Numbered from the stretch's first letter, positions 43,531 through 55,320 are shown. The stretch: DNA of 64,000 nucleotides from Gigantopelta aegis (GCF_016097555.1 NC_054713.1:5250888-5314887), one strand, 5' to 3'. Notes: generated by a model not told the origin, from the letters alone. Numbers and translations are program-made.

Positions 43531-43870
43531 GGGGGCGGGACGTAGCTCGTGGTACAGCGCTCCCCTGATGCGCGATCGATCTAGGATCGATCCCCGTCGG
43601 TGGGCCCATTGGGCTATTTCTCGTTCCAGTCAGTACTTCACAACTGGTGTAACATAGGCCGTAGTATGTACTATCCTGTCTGTGGGATGGTGCATATAAA
43701 AGACCCCTTGCTGCGAATCGGAAAAGAGTAAGGTTCCATGAAGTGGCGATAGCGGGTTTCCTCTCTCAATATCTGTGTGGTCCTTAACTATATGTCCGAC
43801 GCCATATAACCGTAAATAAAATGTATTGAGTGCGTTGTTAAATAAAACATTTCCTTCCTTCCTTCCTTCC
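43531..43870 (+). mobile_element. Full tRNA-headed SINE, first tail type
   Basis: Head 'gggcgggacgtagctcgtgg' with B-box-like 'ggatcgatcccc', full body and 'aataaaacatttccttcc' tail with a CCTT run. Confidence 0.92.
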
Positions 43871-43874
43871 TCCA

Positions 43875-44580
43875 ATGAGTATCAAACAAGGTATTAGAAA
43901 AATAATATCTAACAGATATTATTGTATAATTTTCTATTTCTTACATATTCCCAAAAAGAAAATTTATTTGCATGCGTAATATCAATTGTTCAACCACCAC
44001 GATAACAACCACCACCATCACCACCACCACCCAATTCCTGCAGCACAAGTAAAAGCAAAAGAAAAAAAGAAAAAAAAGAAAAGAAAAAGAAGAAACAAAC
44101 AAAACAATCCTCCATTGGTGGCAGTATCTAAGACAAATAATATCTAACGGACATGGGTGTACATACAGTATTCTATTTCTTACACATTCCCCAAAAGAAA
44201 TTTAAATACTATTTCTCAAATTCAACTTACTAGTATTTGCATGTGTGTTATTGACACCCCCCCCCCCCCCCCTCCAAATTTCCTGATTTTAATTAGATTA
44301 AGTTAAACACAAAATCTTTAAAATAATCTTTTTTTAATAATCTTTTGCTGCCGATAACAGAGCTGGCAGGTGCGAATGGGGCTTATTAGTGCTGGTTGAG
44401 ACAGTACAATATTGTCTGACAAAACAACAACAACAACAACAACAACAGCAACAACAAGAAAAAAAAGAAAAGTAAAAAGTAAACAAAAAACAAAAAACAA
44501 ATAAAGTTTAGGACACAACAAAATTAATCCGACCAAACAAGTTTTTATTATACTTTGAATTGTGTATACACGTATGTGTT
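43875..44580. other. Intergenic between galactokinase and the BESS gene
   Basis: Simple sequence only: CCACCA patch near 44000-44030, A-rich 44050-44105, poly-C 44256-44272, CAA repeat 44420-44460. Confidence 0.6.
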
Positions 44581-44581
44581 T

Positions 44582-44842
<261 letters not shown>

Positions 44843-44888
44843 CTCTGTCTTTGTGTGTCTATCTGGCCGTCTCTTCGTTTGCATGCTA

Positions 44889-44894
44889 TTTATT
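44889..44894 (-). terminator. Poly(A) signal of the BESS-motif gene
   Basis: AATAAA on the minus strand, about 72 bases after the stop codon. Confidence 0.55.
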
Positions 44895-44965
44895 TTCTCT
44901 CTGTCTGTCTCTCTGTCAGTTACTGTGTCCGTAAAACCGGCATCTGTAACCGTATTATTTCAATG

Positions 44966-47583
44966 TCACTCATGATCATGACTACTTTCAGGCGTCGCAT
45001 GCATCAACGCCATAGTTTCACGGGCTGTGAGACACAGCCCCTCAGCGTCATCCTTCTGTAGAACTTTCGTATTTGCCGACGATGAAGCTTTGTAGTGTTT
45101 AATCGACTGGGCAATAAAGATCGTATTCAGTATCTTGGCCTTTAAGTCCTGTTTGGCGGGAAAATCAATCACGTGCTTCAGTTCTAGACCAACCAAACTT
45201 CCGAAAAGGGTGTCGTCTGAATTCTTCTCGTCCATCTGCTTCTGCATGGACGACACTACAGATAGAAGCACGTCGCTCGAGTGTTTTTCACGTTTTGTTG
45301 CCAAATCATCTGAACTCTCGTCGTAACGTAACTTTCGTTTGCGTTCTGGCATAATGTTGTCGGTAGATAATGAACTGTATTCGCCATTGGCTGTTAGTGG
45401 TATCGCTTCAACTGAGCTTTTCTTCTGAAAGTATTAAAAACAAAATATTAGATCAATGAAACTGGTTTAATAACTTGAGTTTTAGCCAAACACATTCCGA
45501 TTCACTGGCGTAACCAGGATTTTATAGGGGGCAACCTTGGGGTGTGTGTGTGTGTGTGTCTGGGTGCGGGGGTACCCACACTATCTTTTAATAAGAGGTG
45601 TTATAGGATGATTTATAAAATCTAATAGTTTTAAACAAAAGAAGTTTGCTTGAGGGGATGGCCCCCATGCCCCCCCCCCCCCTCAGAGAGAGAGAGAGGG
45701 GGGGGGGGGGGGGGCTTATCACGACTATTATTAAATCCAATACCAGCCTCGGTGGTGTCGTGGTTAAGCCATCGAACATACGGCTGGTAGGTACAGGGTT
45801 CGCAGCCCGGTAACGGCTCCCACCCAGAGCGAGTTTTAAAGACTCAGTGGGTAGGTGTAAGACCTCTACACTCTCTTCTTTCTCACTAACAACTAATCCA
45901 CTGTCCTGGACAGACAGACCAGATAGCTGAGATGTTTGTCCAGGAAATCGTGCTTGAACCGTAATTGGATATAAGCACAAAATTAAGTTGAAATGAAACC
46001 CTACCTTAACCCATTTTCTTCCTAGCCCCTGTTAACTGTGGTTGCATTCAATTCCATAACGCCATACTCAAACATTTCTTTCTACCAGAAACACTGTGGC
46101 TTCTCAAATTTGTTTTATTTTTACTTAAAATTTTAATATTAGAAGACGTTTTCCCATGTACTCGTTCCAGCCAGTGCTCCACAACTGGTGTAACAAAGAC
46201 CGTGGTATATACTATCCTGTCTGTGGGATAGTGCATATAAAAAGTCCTTGCTGCTAATAAAAAAAAAAGTAGCCCATGAAGTGGCGACAGCGGGTTTCCT
46301 CTCTCTATATCTGTGTGGTCTTTAACCATATGTCTGACGCCATATAATCGCAAATAAAATTTGATGAGTGCGTCGTTAAATAAAGCATTTCCTTCCTTCC
46401 TTTTCCCCTGTATTATTTTTATCTTTAACCAAATCTCACTAGAATAGGTGGAAGTTGTAATAGTAGAACAGGGCTTCCCAAGACGACCTCTTGGCTTCGA
46501 CGACTTCAGCTGCAACTACACATTTAGCTTTTTTAAAGCATCTAAACAATTCTTCATTATATTTATCTTTTTGAATTTTACCCACAATCGATCCGTATTA
46601 AACATATTTTCACTACCTTAAATGTATATTGGTGAACATCAAGGTCAGCCAACTCTTCCTCGAAGTCTAGAAGAGGTCCAGCCGGAAGATCGGACGAGTC
46701 TCCACTTCCAAGTGATTTAACCAGGTTCTGACTGGCAGAGAGGCTGGCGTGTCTAGTCGATGTGGACGGGAAAGCAAGGTCCTCAGCGGTGGAGTTCGTT
46801 TTCCTTTCCAGATCGTTAATGAACGGCATCTTGTAAATAGAGCGTGGATTCTCGAGCATGAATTTGACGTTCTTCCTTTTTTTTTCAGTGTTCGCTTTGT
46901 GCGACGACTGGATAATGTAGTCGAAAGAATAACTCCTCTTCAGTATGAGCGTTTTAGAGTTCCTTATAATAGGTTTGCCTGTGAAAAAACCCAAAACAAA
47001 TTCGCAAAGTGATTTAGCATCATGATCGTGACAGGTCAGGTCAGGTCAGGTCAGGTCATAGGGCTTAACATGCACATTCAGAGCAAGCTGTTGTAGCGCA
47101 CGGCTGTCATGGGCGTAGGTGTCGACCCATGCAGACTCTTTCGTCCAGGACAGGGAAGGGTTTGGAGTGCGCGGGAGAGGGGGCGCTGGAGCTGGCAAGC
47201 AGAGAAGATCACCAGCAGCCCAACCAGGGTCCATAGCGGGCGGGGAGTAATGATCGTGACGGTCATCATTATCTTAAGTAATATTTATGCCGAGCACTAA
47301 CGACCGCCGGTAGTAGGGGAGCATAGCAGGTGGTTACAAGTGCCTCTTAACAATGCCTGAAGTAACTCTCCGAAGTGGTCAAAGCCCACAGCTAAAAGCT
47401 ATGGGATATAACAGGTGTGTGACACGGATAGTCACAAGAGACAAACACCTGTCGCGGTTAAGGAGACAAGGACTGGGATGTGGAGGTGGACAGCGAAAGA
47501 AGTTGCAAGATAGAAGTTGGTAGATCGGGAAGAAATGAGATGGAAGTCAAAGGAGAGAAAGGAAAGGGAGCAGTGGGATAACA

Positions 47584-47620
<37 letters not shown>

Positions 47621-47629
47621 ACACACACG

Positions 47630-47660
<31 letters not shown>

Positions 47661-48052
47661 GCCGAGGGCCCAGTTTTACGAAGCGATCTTAGCGCTAAGT
47701 CCACTTTAAGTGCTAGCTCGAGTGTCCTCTAGGAGTGGTGTAAGTAGACCACGGGTAGAAGACACTCTCAAACTACTTTTAAAAGTGCGTAACTACCTAT
47801 AGTCCGTCCCATCATTCTATCAACAAATGTTTTAAAAAATAATTTCAGTTTGCTTTGATGTAAGAAGAAACGTAAAAGTGTTTTGGAAATAACAAAGAAA
47901 TACAATTTGTGTGTGCAATTTACAAATCAATCGGCTAGGAAATAAATAACTTGTAGCAAATTGCATAGTATGAAAACAATGCGATCCCTGTGGGGCGGAC
48001 TATAGCTTATGTAGGGAAATAAACGAAAAGTTAGGTCCACGTCAGTTTTGTG

Positions 48053-48123
<71 letters not shown>

Positions 48124-50303
48124 AAATAATGATCCTTTTACATGTTTCAATGTTATCTTCAGAAAGGATCTGCTAAATAACTGCTAAATATGACGTCATA
48201 CATATTATGACGTTACTGTAGTAGAAGGGGATTGATTTAATTACGTCATTGTTGCTTTTATCTAACGAAGAGCATTAAGAAGTGGACAAAACTTTCTAAT
48301 AAAATACATATATACTGTACACTTGTTTTCTTTTATCATTTTTATTTATATATATATATATGTGTGTGTGTGTGTGAGTATATGTGTGTGTGTATATATG
48401 TGTGTGTATATGTGTGTGTGTGTATATATGTGTGCGTGTGCGTGTGTATGTGTGCGTGTTCGTGTGTGTGTGTGTGTGTCTTTAGATATATTTTTAAATA
48501 AAAATTAAAAAATAAAATATGTCACAGAGGCAGTTAAGGGCAATATTTTAAAATTGAATTCTAATTTCACAGCAATTTATAAACTTTATTTTACCTTAAA
48601 AGAAAAATGAGACAGCCACTGGAGAATTGAAGAAAATGTTTGTCTTATAAGATTTTAGGCGTAGGAACCGGGGAAACCTGCTGGATCAAATACTCAAATT
48701 GGGAGCAAAAAGATGGATATATTCGGGAATGAGCAGGCCTGAAACCTTTTCACCATGTATTTCCATTATGCTACCTACAATATTAGTTGTAAATCCATGT
48801 TGTTTCGTTTGCAAACCTATATATAGTTGTTTGGCAGTAATGTTAATATTCATGAATAAGTGTTGTCCAGATTCCGACGTTTTCGTTTAATTCCAGCAAA
48901 AATGAACCTAGCCCTCCCCACCTTACAAAAATAAAAATGGAAGCATTTGCTTATCACATACAGAATTGAAACTACTAGTATGTAAAGTTGATCTGAATGA
49001 AGTAGTAAACGCGGTTCTTGATCATCGACATGAAATTATTGGTCCACCAACACATTGAAACAATGATATAGACTGTACACCCCATCCCTGTAGAAGTGTC
49101 AAAGGGCATGACCCACCAACAGATTGAAACAATGATATAGACTGTACACCCCATCCCTGTAGAAGCGTGAAAGGGCATTACCCACCAACAGATTGAAACA
49201 ATGATATAGACTGTACACCCCATCCCAGTAGAAGCGTGAAAGGGCATGACCCACCAACAGATTGAAACAATGATATAGACTACACCCCATCCCTGTAGAA
49301 GTGTAAAAAGGCATGACCCACCAACAGATTGAAATAATGATATAGACTGTACACCCCATCCCTGTAGAAGTGTAAAAGGGCATGACCCACCAACAGATTG
49401 AAACAATGATATAGACTGTACATCCCACCCCTGTAGAAGCGTGAAAGGGCATGACCCACCAACAGATTGAAACAATTATATAGACTATACACCCCATCCC
49501 TGTAGAAGCGTGAAAGGGCATGACCCACCAACAGATTGAAACAATGATATAGACTGTACACCCCATCCTGTAGAAGCGTGAAAGGACCTGTACTTACCAC
49601 ATCGACTTCCAGGTCTATTTCTGTTGATAAAGAAGTCCTTCAGTCGGGAGTCAATATCTTTCATTGGCAATCCAGTCGACTTGTCGATTTCTACACAGGT
49701 CAGTTTGCTGCTGGTGCTGGTGCTGGTGTTGTTACTGTTGCTGTTGCTGCTGTTGTTTTTGTTGCTGCTGTTAATGTTGCTGCTGCTGTTGATGTTACTG
49801 CTGCTGCTGTTGTTGATATTACTGCTGCTGATGCTGTCGTTGTTGTTGCTGTTGGTATTACTGCTGCTGTTGGTGTTGTCTCTGCTGCTGATGCTGCTGT
49901 TGATGTTACTGCTGCTGTTGTTGTTGCTGTTGATGTTACTGCTGCTGCTGCTGCTGTTGATGTTACTGCCGCTGTTGTTGTTGCTGTTGATGATGTTACT
50001 GCTGCTCCTATTGATGTTACCGCTGCCGCTGTTGTTGTTGATATTACTGCTGCTGCTGTTATTGTTGCTGCTGCTGCTGCTGTTGTTGATGTTACTGCTA
50101 CCTTTTTCGCCAATCTCTTCTACCTCTCTCGCGTTCGGCTTGAGAATCTCAGAACTGTCCAAGCTTCCTGTAGTCACTTCGTCTTCGACGTTCTTAGAAC
50201 TCTCAACCTCACCAACTGGTACGACATCGTGGCTGATGAAGTCCTTCGAGTCCTCTTCGGCGCACGACGTCCTGTCGACGTCGTGTTTAAGATTTAACGA
50301 CAT
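44966..50303 (-). CDS. Nuclear-type protein with C-terminal BESS-like motif, three exons
   Basis: Exons on the minus strand are 50303-49598, 46978-46617 and 45424-44966; 1527 nt, 508 residues, with matching phases (1 then 0) and GT-AG junctions (GTAAGT, GTAGTG donors). Exon 1 encodes an acidic start, then from about residue 68 to 200 an Asn/Ser tract made of trinucleotide repeats, then IDSRLKDFFINRNRPGSRC. Exon 2 is basic at first (LILKRSYSFDYII, KKRKNVKFMLENPRSIY) and acidic at its end (LLDFEEELADLD). Exon 3 has PERKRKLRYDESSDD and, at about residues 425-460, DDTLFGSLVGLELKHV...LKAKILNTIF, which fits the BESS protein-interaction motif of MADF/BESS transcriptional regulators. I see no clear MADF domain, so the function is only inferred as nuclear. 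The start codon is the first Met of the open frame. Confidence 0.72.
45742..45978 (+). mobile_element. SINE of a second family, tRNA-like head
   Basis: Head 'ggtggtgtcgtggttaagcc' and B-box-like 'agggttcgcagccc'. The body has 'gtgggtaggtgtaagacctc' and 'cactgtcctggacagacaga'; it ends 'gtaattggatataagcac'. Related body pieces lie at 56290-56400 and 56787-56940. Confidence 0.8.
46155..46404 (+). mobile_element. SINE body and tail, first tail type
   Basis: From 'cgttccagccagtgctccac' to 'cgttaaataaagcatttcct'. It lies in intron 2 of the BESS gene. Confidence 0.88.
47010..47280. mobile_element. Interspersed repeat with inverted 'gatcgtgac' ends
   Basis: Starts 'catgatcgtgacaggtc', includes five tandem CAGGT/AGGTCA-type words (47033-47058) and ends 'gatcgtgacggtcatcatta'. 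The block 'cattcagagcaagctgttgt' returns inverted at 57310-57350, so this is a dispersed family. Confidence 0.65.
47583..47660. repeat. (CA)n(TA)n microsatellite
   Basis: CA units ending in a short TA run, in intron 1 of the BESS gene. Confidence 0.95.
48055..48121. repeat. (TA)n microsatellite
   Basis: About 33 TA units. Confidence 0.96.
48346..48481. repeat. TA/TG compound microsatellite
   Basis: Alternating TATA and TGTG stretches with CGTG variants. Confidence 0.94.
49030..49588. repeat. 69-bp tandem array, about 8 copies, beside the exon 1 donor of the BESS gene
   Basis: Landmark 'gactgtacac' recurs at 49071, 49140, 49209 and onward with a 69-bp period; one unit has a 3-bp deletion. 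The array ends about 10 bp from the donor at 49597. Since 69 is a multiple of three, all frames read as 23-residue repeats, which are artefacts. Confidence 0.95.
49700..50098. repeat. Coding trinucleotide repeat tract in BESS gene exon 1
   Basis: Imperfect GTT/GCT (AAC/AGC on the coding strand) triplets encode Asn and Ser. The antisense strand is also open and gives Leu- or Val/Ala-rich frames that I treat as artefacts. Confidence 0.93.
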
Positions 50304-50537
50304 ATTTATTGGGTCTGTAAAATATCCGGTGGTCCGAGCTGTTGTTCAAGAACGTTTCTGAAAGATTCCACTGCCTCCGCGACGCCTGGCATATAGCGTA
50401 ACCATGGTGACAATCAACTACACTCACGTGGCTGTACGGATGTGACGGTTTTCCGACCAGGCTGGTGCGTACGTTTAATATAGTACTTATTATGTACAGT
50501 ACTAGTGTAGTGTTAATTTTTCAGGACCTTCGCAATG

Positions 50538-50828
50538 TTGAGGGCGGGACGTAGTTCAGTGGTACAGCGCTCGCCTGATGCGCGATCAATCTAGGATCGA
50601 TTCCCGCCGGTGGGCCCATTGGGCTATTTCTCGTTCCAGCCAGTGCTCTACAACTGGTTTAACAAAGGTCGTGGTAAATACTATCCCGTCTGTGGGATGG
50701 TGCATATAAAAGATCCCTTGCTGCTAATCGAAAAGAGTAGCCCATGGTCCTTAACCATATGTCCGACGCCACATAACCGTCAATAAAATGTGTTGAGTGC
50801 CTTGTTAAATAAAACATTTCCTTCCTTC
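50538..50828 (+). mobile_element. Full tRNA-headed SINE, first tail type
   Basis: Head 'gggcgggacgtagttcagtgg' region with 'ggatcgattcccgcc', body, and tail ending 'taaaacatttccttcc'. Part of the body before 'ccttaaccatatgtccgacg' is missing. Confidence 0.9.
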
Positions 50829-50862
50829 GCAATTTTGAGGAGTTTACTTTAGTATGTATGTT

Positions 50863-51174
50863 AAGTTATTTTTGTTTAACGACACCACTAGACCACATAG
50901 ATGTATTAATCATCGGCTATTGGATGTCAAACATTTGGTAATTCTGACATATAGTCTTAGAGAGGAAACCCGGTACATTTTTTTTTCATTAGTAGCAAGG
51001 GATATTTTATATGCACAATTCCACAGACGTGATAGCACCTTCCACAGTCTTTAATATACCAACTGGAAGGAGAAATAACCCAATCGGCCTACCGACGAGG
51101 ATCGACCCGAAACCGACCGCACATCAAGCGAGCGCTTTAAATTACCACTGGGCTACGTCCCGCCCCCAACTACT
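50863..51174 (-). mobile_element. Full SINE, second tail type, head-to-head with the next
   Basis: On the minus strand it begins 'ggggcgggacgtagcccag' and ends in the 'ggtgtcgttaaacaaaaat' tail. Confidence 0.9.
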
Positions 51175-51176
51175 AA

Positions 51177-51495
51177 TAGGAGGCGAGACGTAGCCCAGTG
51201 ATAAAGCATTCGCTTTATGCGCGGTCGGTCAGTTGGACCCATTGGGCTATTTCTCGCTCCAGCCAGTGCACCACGACTGGTACGGTATATCAAAGGCCGT
51301 GGTATGTGCTATCCTGTCTTTGGGATGGTGCATATAAAGATCCCTTGCTGCTAATCCAAAAGAGTAGCCCATGAAGTGGCGACAGCGGGTTTCCTCCCTC
51401 AATATATGTGTGGTTCTTAACCATATGTGCGACGCCATATAACCGTAAATAAAATGTGTTGAGTGCGTCGTTAGATAAACAATTTCCTTCCACTA
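51177..51495 (+). mobile_element. Full SINE, first tail type
   Basis: Begins 'taggaggcgagacgtagcc' and ends 'cgttagataaacaatttcc'. Its head lies a few bases from the head of the preceding SINE in opposite orientation. Confidence 0.9.
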
Positions 51496-51675
51496 CTAAT
51501 ATGTAAGTAGATGAGGCTCTTGGATGTTTGCCATTTCCCCTGGATCAAACCGCTGGCCATACCAGGGGTAGAACCCAGGGGAGACATGCCTGAACTCTAA
51601 TGGATATAGGCATGTTAACAAAAACAAGTTTTAAGATTTCAAGATGATTGCCGCAGTCTACAGTCACAGCCTGTC

Positions 51676-51800
51676 TATTAAATGACATAGATCCCTTGCT
51701 ATTAATGGAAAAAAAAAATATAGCGGGTTTCTTCTCTAAGACTGTCAAAATTACCAAATGTTTAACATCAAATAGCCGATGTTTAATAAATAAATGTGCT
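51676..51800 (+). mobile_element. SINE fragment, second tail type
   Basis: 'gatcccttgctattaatgga' to 'gatgtttaataaataaatgt'. Confidence 0.7.
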
Positions 51801-52053
51801 TTACATGAATTCCACGTCAATCGGGACAAGTTGACGAATTCAAAAAGGTCGAGCTGGTGCATTAAAATTGATATCATAATGTTCGTTAATATTTCCTTTC
51901 ATGGTTCCATATGTTTGTCCGCATTTTAGACGTTACTGAACGGCACTGCGCATGCGCAAACCTGACCGTTGGGAAAGTAAAAATGGCGGCATGATTTGAA
52001 GATTTTTCTGACGTTTTCAATTTGCAGTCATCCATCTACTGCGAATGTGTCAC

Positions 52054-52493
52054 CTGGTAAGTTATATATCATTTTAAACATGAATGTCTATAGAACACGC
52101 AGAGTACAATATTTTGGGCGAAATTTAGCCCGGTTGACCTTTGAAGGTAAAAATGTTTCTCAATGCATAATGCACGTGGCCATGTAATTCCGTCACAATA
52201 TTTTTCATCTAGATTGTGTGGCTGCTAAATTAGTTATTGATATTTTGTAAAAGCTTGTTTTTAACCAAATTAAGCCATGTGCTAAATATATTAATACAGT
52301 TGGAGTAATTTTTCTATCCTGGGGGCTTCAAACAACCTGTGACAGAATTACAATTTTTGGTGTGACGGAATTACGTGTGCTCATAATTCCGTCACACTAT
52401 AGTTTTGACCAGTTGAGATCATTGGTCATAGCCTAATATATAGGCGTAGTAGCCTCTATCATCAACTTAAGACATTTTTGTTTTCATTTTGTA
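52054..52493 (+). other. Putative 5'-UTR intron of the transposase-like gene
   Basis: A strong donor (CTG then GTAAGT at 52054) and an acceptor (TTTCATTTTGTAG) just before the ATG at 52508. The region upstream (51960-52053) would be a non-coding exon. The intron contains four copies of the flanking 14-bp motif. Confidence 0.45.
52183..52396. repeat. Left cluster of the 14-bp motif TGTAATTCCGTCAC
   Basis: Copies at 52183-52197 (+), 52338-52352 (-, one mismatch), 52361-52375 (-) and 52383-52396 (+, first base changed). Confidence 0.9.
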
Positions 52494-52507
52494 GCACAAG
52501 CTTCACC

Positions 52508-55192
52508 ATGGGCAAGACTGCAGTAGAGCGCCAGCGAGAGAGGCGGTTGCGGTTGAAACAAGATGCCAGAGAATATAACAAATACAAAAAACGAGACAGA
52601 GAAAGGAAAAACGCTGTCCGGAAAAACTAACACCAGGTGAACTAAAGAAATTGAGAGAAAGGACGTTAACAGCAGTGAAGAAATATCGTGCTGGTGATGT
52701 CACTGACGGTACACTACAATGTTACAAATATGGAAATAGTGCATCACTAAATAAAGCTAAATCGCGGGTGTTAAAAGCCTTACCAAAAAGCCCAAGGAAA
52801 CGTGCAACTGTCCTTAAAGCACTCACTTGCGACATCTTAGATGTACATGTGGTTAACCAGCCAAGCCGCATACTACCCCAAGAAACAGTAGACACAGTCC
52901 TGGCGTTCTACCAGAACGATGCATTTTCCCGTGTGATGCCAAGAAAGGCTGACTGTATAACTGTTAGGAATTCAAATGGTGAAAAAATTAAAAAGCAGAA
53001 AAGACATTTGACAATGACTTTATCTGAGGCGTATTGTTGTTTCAAAGATGACCATCCACAAATCAACATCGGAAAATCAAAGTTCGCTGAATTACGTCCG
53101 AAGTGGGTCTTTTTTGTCATCATAAATGCCCCATAACGTGTGCAGCTGCAGATATCACGAGAATGTCTTTCTTCTTCTCGAGGCTCTCCATCGAAAATAT
53201 CCTGATGTCGTTCCACTCTACTCTAAAGAACTTTTCACAGCCAGATGCAAGTGCAGTGTCACAAGTGAGGAATGCATGTCCAACAATTGTGAACAATGTT
53301 CTGACTCCACTCTGTTCAACCAAGTGTTCCGAGATGTAGTCGAAGAAGACCCCACCTTCAAGTGGTATCAATGGGTAGAAGAAAACGGTTTTTTACAAAA
53401 GGCAATGACGCATGGTTCGACAACAGATGCATTCGATGAGCTTGCCGGTCAACTTCCGAAATTCTTCTGGCACTCGTTCATCAAAGAGAAGCAAGCCACT
53501 TCCTACAACGACTCAAAATTGAAGGCCATGGAATCAGATAGCAACAGATGTCTACTTCAAATGGACTTTGCAGAGAATTTCACTTGCACATGGCAGGATG
53601 AAATTCAAAGCGCGCACTGGAAGCAAAGGCAAGTTACCGTCTATACAGTTATGGTGTACCACCGTGGACAAAATCTGTCATACGTGATTGTGAGCGACTA
53701 CCGTGAGCTCGAAAAGTCTGCTGTGACTGCATTCACCTCCCAGATCATGGATGTGATCAAGTCCGAAATGCCTAGTGTTGAGGTGGTTGACGTTTGGACA
53801 GATGGACCGTCAAGCCAATACAAAAACAAATACGTTTTCGCACTTCTCTTCAAACTCCAGGAACACCATGGGTTGCAAATGCAGTGGAACTATTTCGCTA
53901 CGTCACACGGAAAAGGACCGAATGACGTACTCGGAGGTAATGTGAAAAGAATGGCACATCGCTTGACTATGGCCAGAACTGTCATCGTCAATAATGCAGA
54001 AACACTTGCCACTGCAGTCAGATCCTGCGAAACAAATATCCATGTACACGTCATGGATGAAGCAGCAATCCAGCAGAAGTGTCAAGATGTTGGTACCGAA
54101 GTCCTCTGGAATGGTCTACAAACATTTCATGGAACAATTACAACACATTTCTTGAAACCTCTTGACAAGGACACCATCCAGTTGAAATTTTACACAAGTG
54201 CTGACGAATACCGCAATCTTCCCGTTCGTCATAATCTGCAGAATCCCGTCGCAGGTCCAAGTGCCGCGCCCAGTGACACCGCTGCTAACCAAGTGCAATC
54301 TAATTAAAATTAGCTCCACTATTACATGTGGATCTAAAGACAGCCAGTTGGAGCTCATGTCCACCAATCAAAACCTTACTTGCAGAATCCTGCCAGTGAT
54401 TTAAAAATAATTTGAAAACATTCCGAATTATCCTGAGGGTATACGACATGTTTCGTGTAAATTACGAATGCCTTAAAACATGTTTTATTTTATAAAATAA
54501 ATAACTTGTAATGTAAAACTGAAGACTGATTTAGTTGGGTTTTTTTTTTTTTTATAAATAAATAAATAATTTTTAATGTAAAATTGAAGACTGATAACCC
54601 ACCCCGTACGTATTGGTATGGTTCGCTGTACTGCGGCCACTAAAATAGACTCGCCCGATATTTTTAGAATTTGTATGCTCCCAAATAACGTTATAAAAGG
54701 CGAAGTGTGATTGGTCAATATTTAAATTATTATTTACAGACGAAATGTTACGTGGACATTGGGACTACGCAGTGTTGTTAGTTTTAAATCACTGGCAGGA
54801 TTCTGCAAGTAAGGTTTTGATTGGTGGACATGAGCTCCAACTGACTGTCTTTAGATCCACATGTAATAGTGGAGCTAATTTTAATTAGATTGAACCAAGT
54901 GAGACCTCAACCCGTCGCAGGTCCAAGTTTCATAAAAAATTCGAAAAAAACAAAGTCATTAAATCCCACACCAGCACCTAAACATCCTAAAATCAGAAAG
55001 GAGCCTGATGATGCCAATAGCGACGATTTATGCGGGTACTGCGGCCATTACTATGGCTCTGTATCTGACCCAAAATCAACGGATGAATGGATCGAATGCC
55101 AAAAATGCCGCATTTGGGTACATGAATCTTGTGGCGAAGACTGGAGGGTAATAGATGATGATGAACGTTATACCTGCTTACCCTGTCTTTAA
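52508..55192 (+). pseudogene. Transposase-like protein with C-terminal PHD finger, broken
   Basis: Begins MGKTAVERQRERRLR, a very basic Arg/Lys start. A middle part contains Cys-rich CKCS...C...CEQC words, followed by an RNase H-like core with three acidic landmarks: QMDFAENFTC, VWTDGPSSQYKNKY and SHGKGPNDVLGGN (about 53.56, 53.81 and 53.91 kb). The order is that of a DDE/D transposase. A PHD finger closes it at 55027-55192 (CGYCG...CQKC....H..C...C..C). The family is, from memory, a repetitive one in invertebrates; I cannot name its superfamily. The longest intact stretch is 53126-54307. The copy is broken: about two frame changes, and a 597-bp foldback element sits between core and PHD finger. 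Host capture is possible in principle but the interruption argues against it. Confidence 0.7.
54296..54892. mobile_element. Mutator-like foldback MITE inside the transposase-like gene
   Basis: Inverted ends of about 110 bp starting CAATCTAATTAAAATTAGCT, with a 9-bp target duplication AACCAAGTG (54287-54295 and 54893-54901). Long arms plus a 9-bp duplication fit the Mutator (MULE) group. It supplies the stop codon that ends the open frame at 54307. Confidence 0.9.
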
Positions 55193-55320
55193 AGGGTCTT
55201 GGTGGACTCGTCGTTTTTGTCAGTTCTGTGTGTGTGTTATCCCTGTGACCACCATCGAAACATCGGTGGGTTGTGGAACATTCACAACAATGCCTATAGT
55301 TGAGGACTAGTATCCGTTAG

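Noticed and set aside
43531-43610. Genuine tRNA gene
   Set aside because: The tRNA-like heads are SINE parts with SINE bodies attached and many copies; no full cloverleaf gene was found.
49099-49600. Repeated 23-residue protein in three frames
   Set aside because: A 69-bp unit keeps all frames open; nothing else supports coding.
49578-50361. Plus-strand frames of 239 and 245 residues (Val/Ala- and Leu-rich)
   Set aside because: They are antisense to the triplet tract of the BESS gene exon 1.
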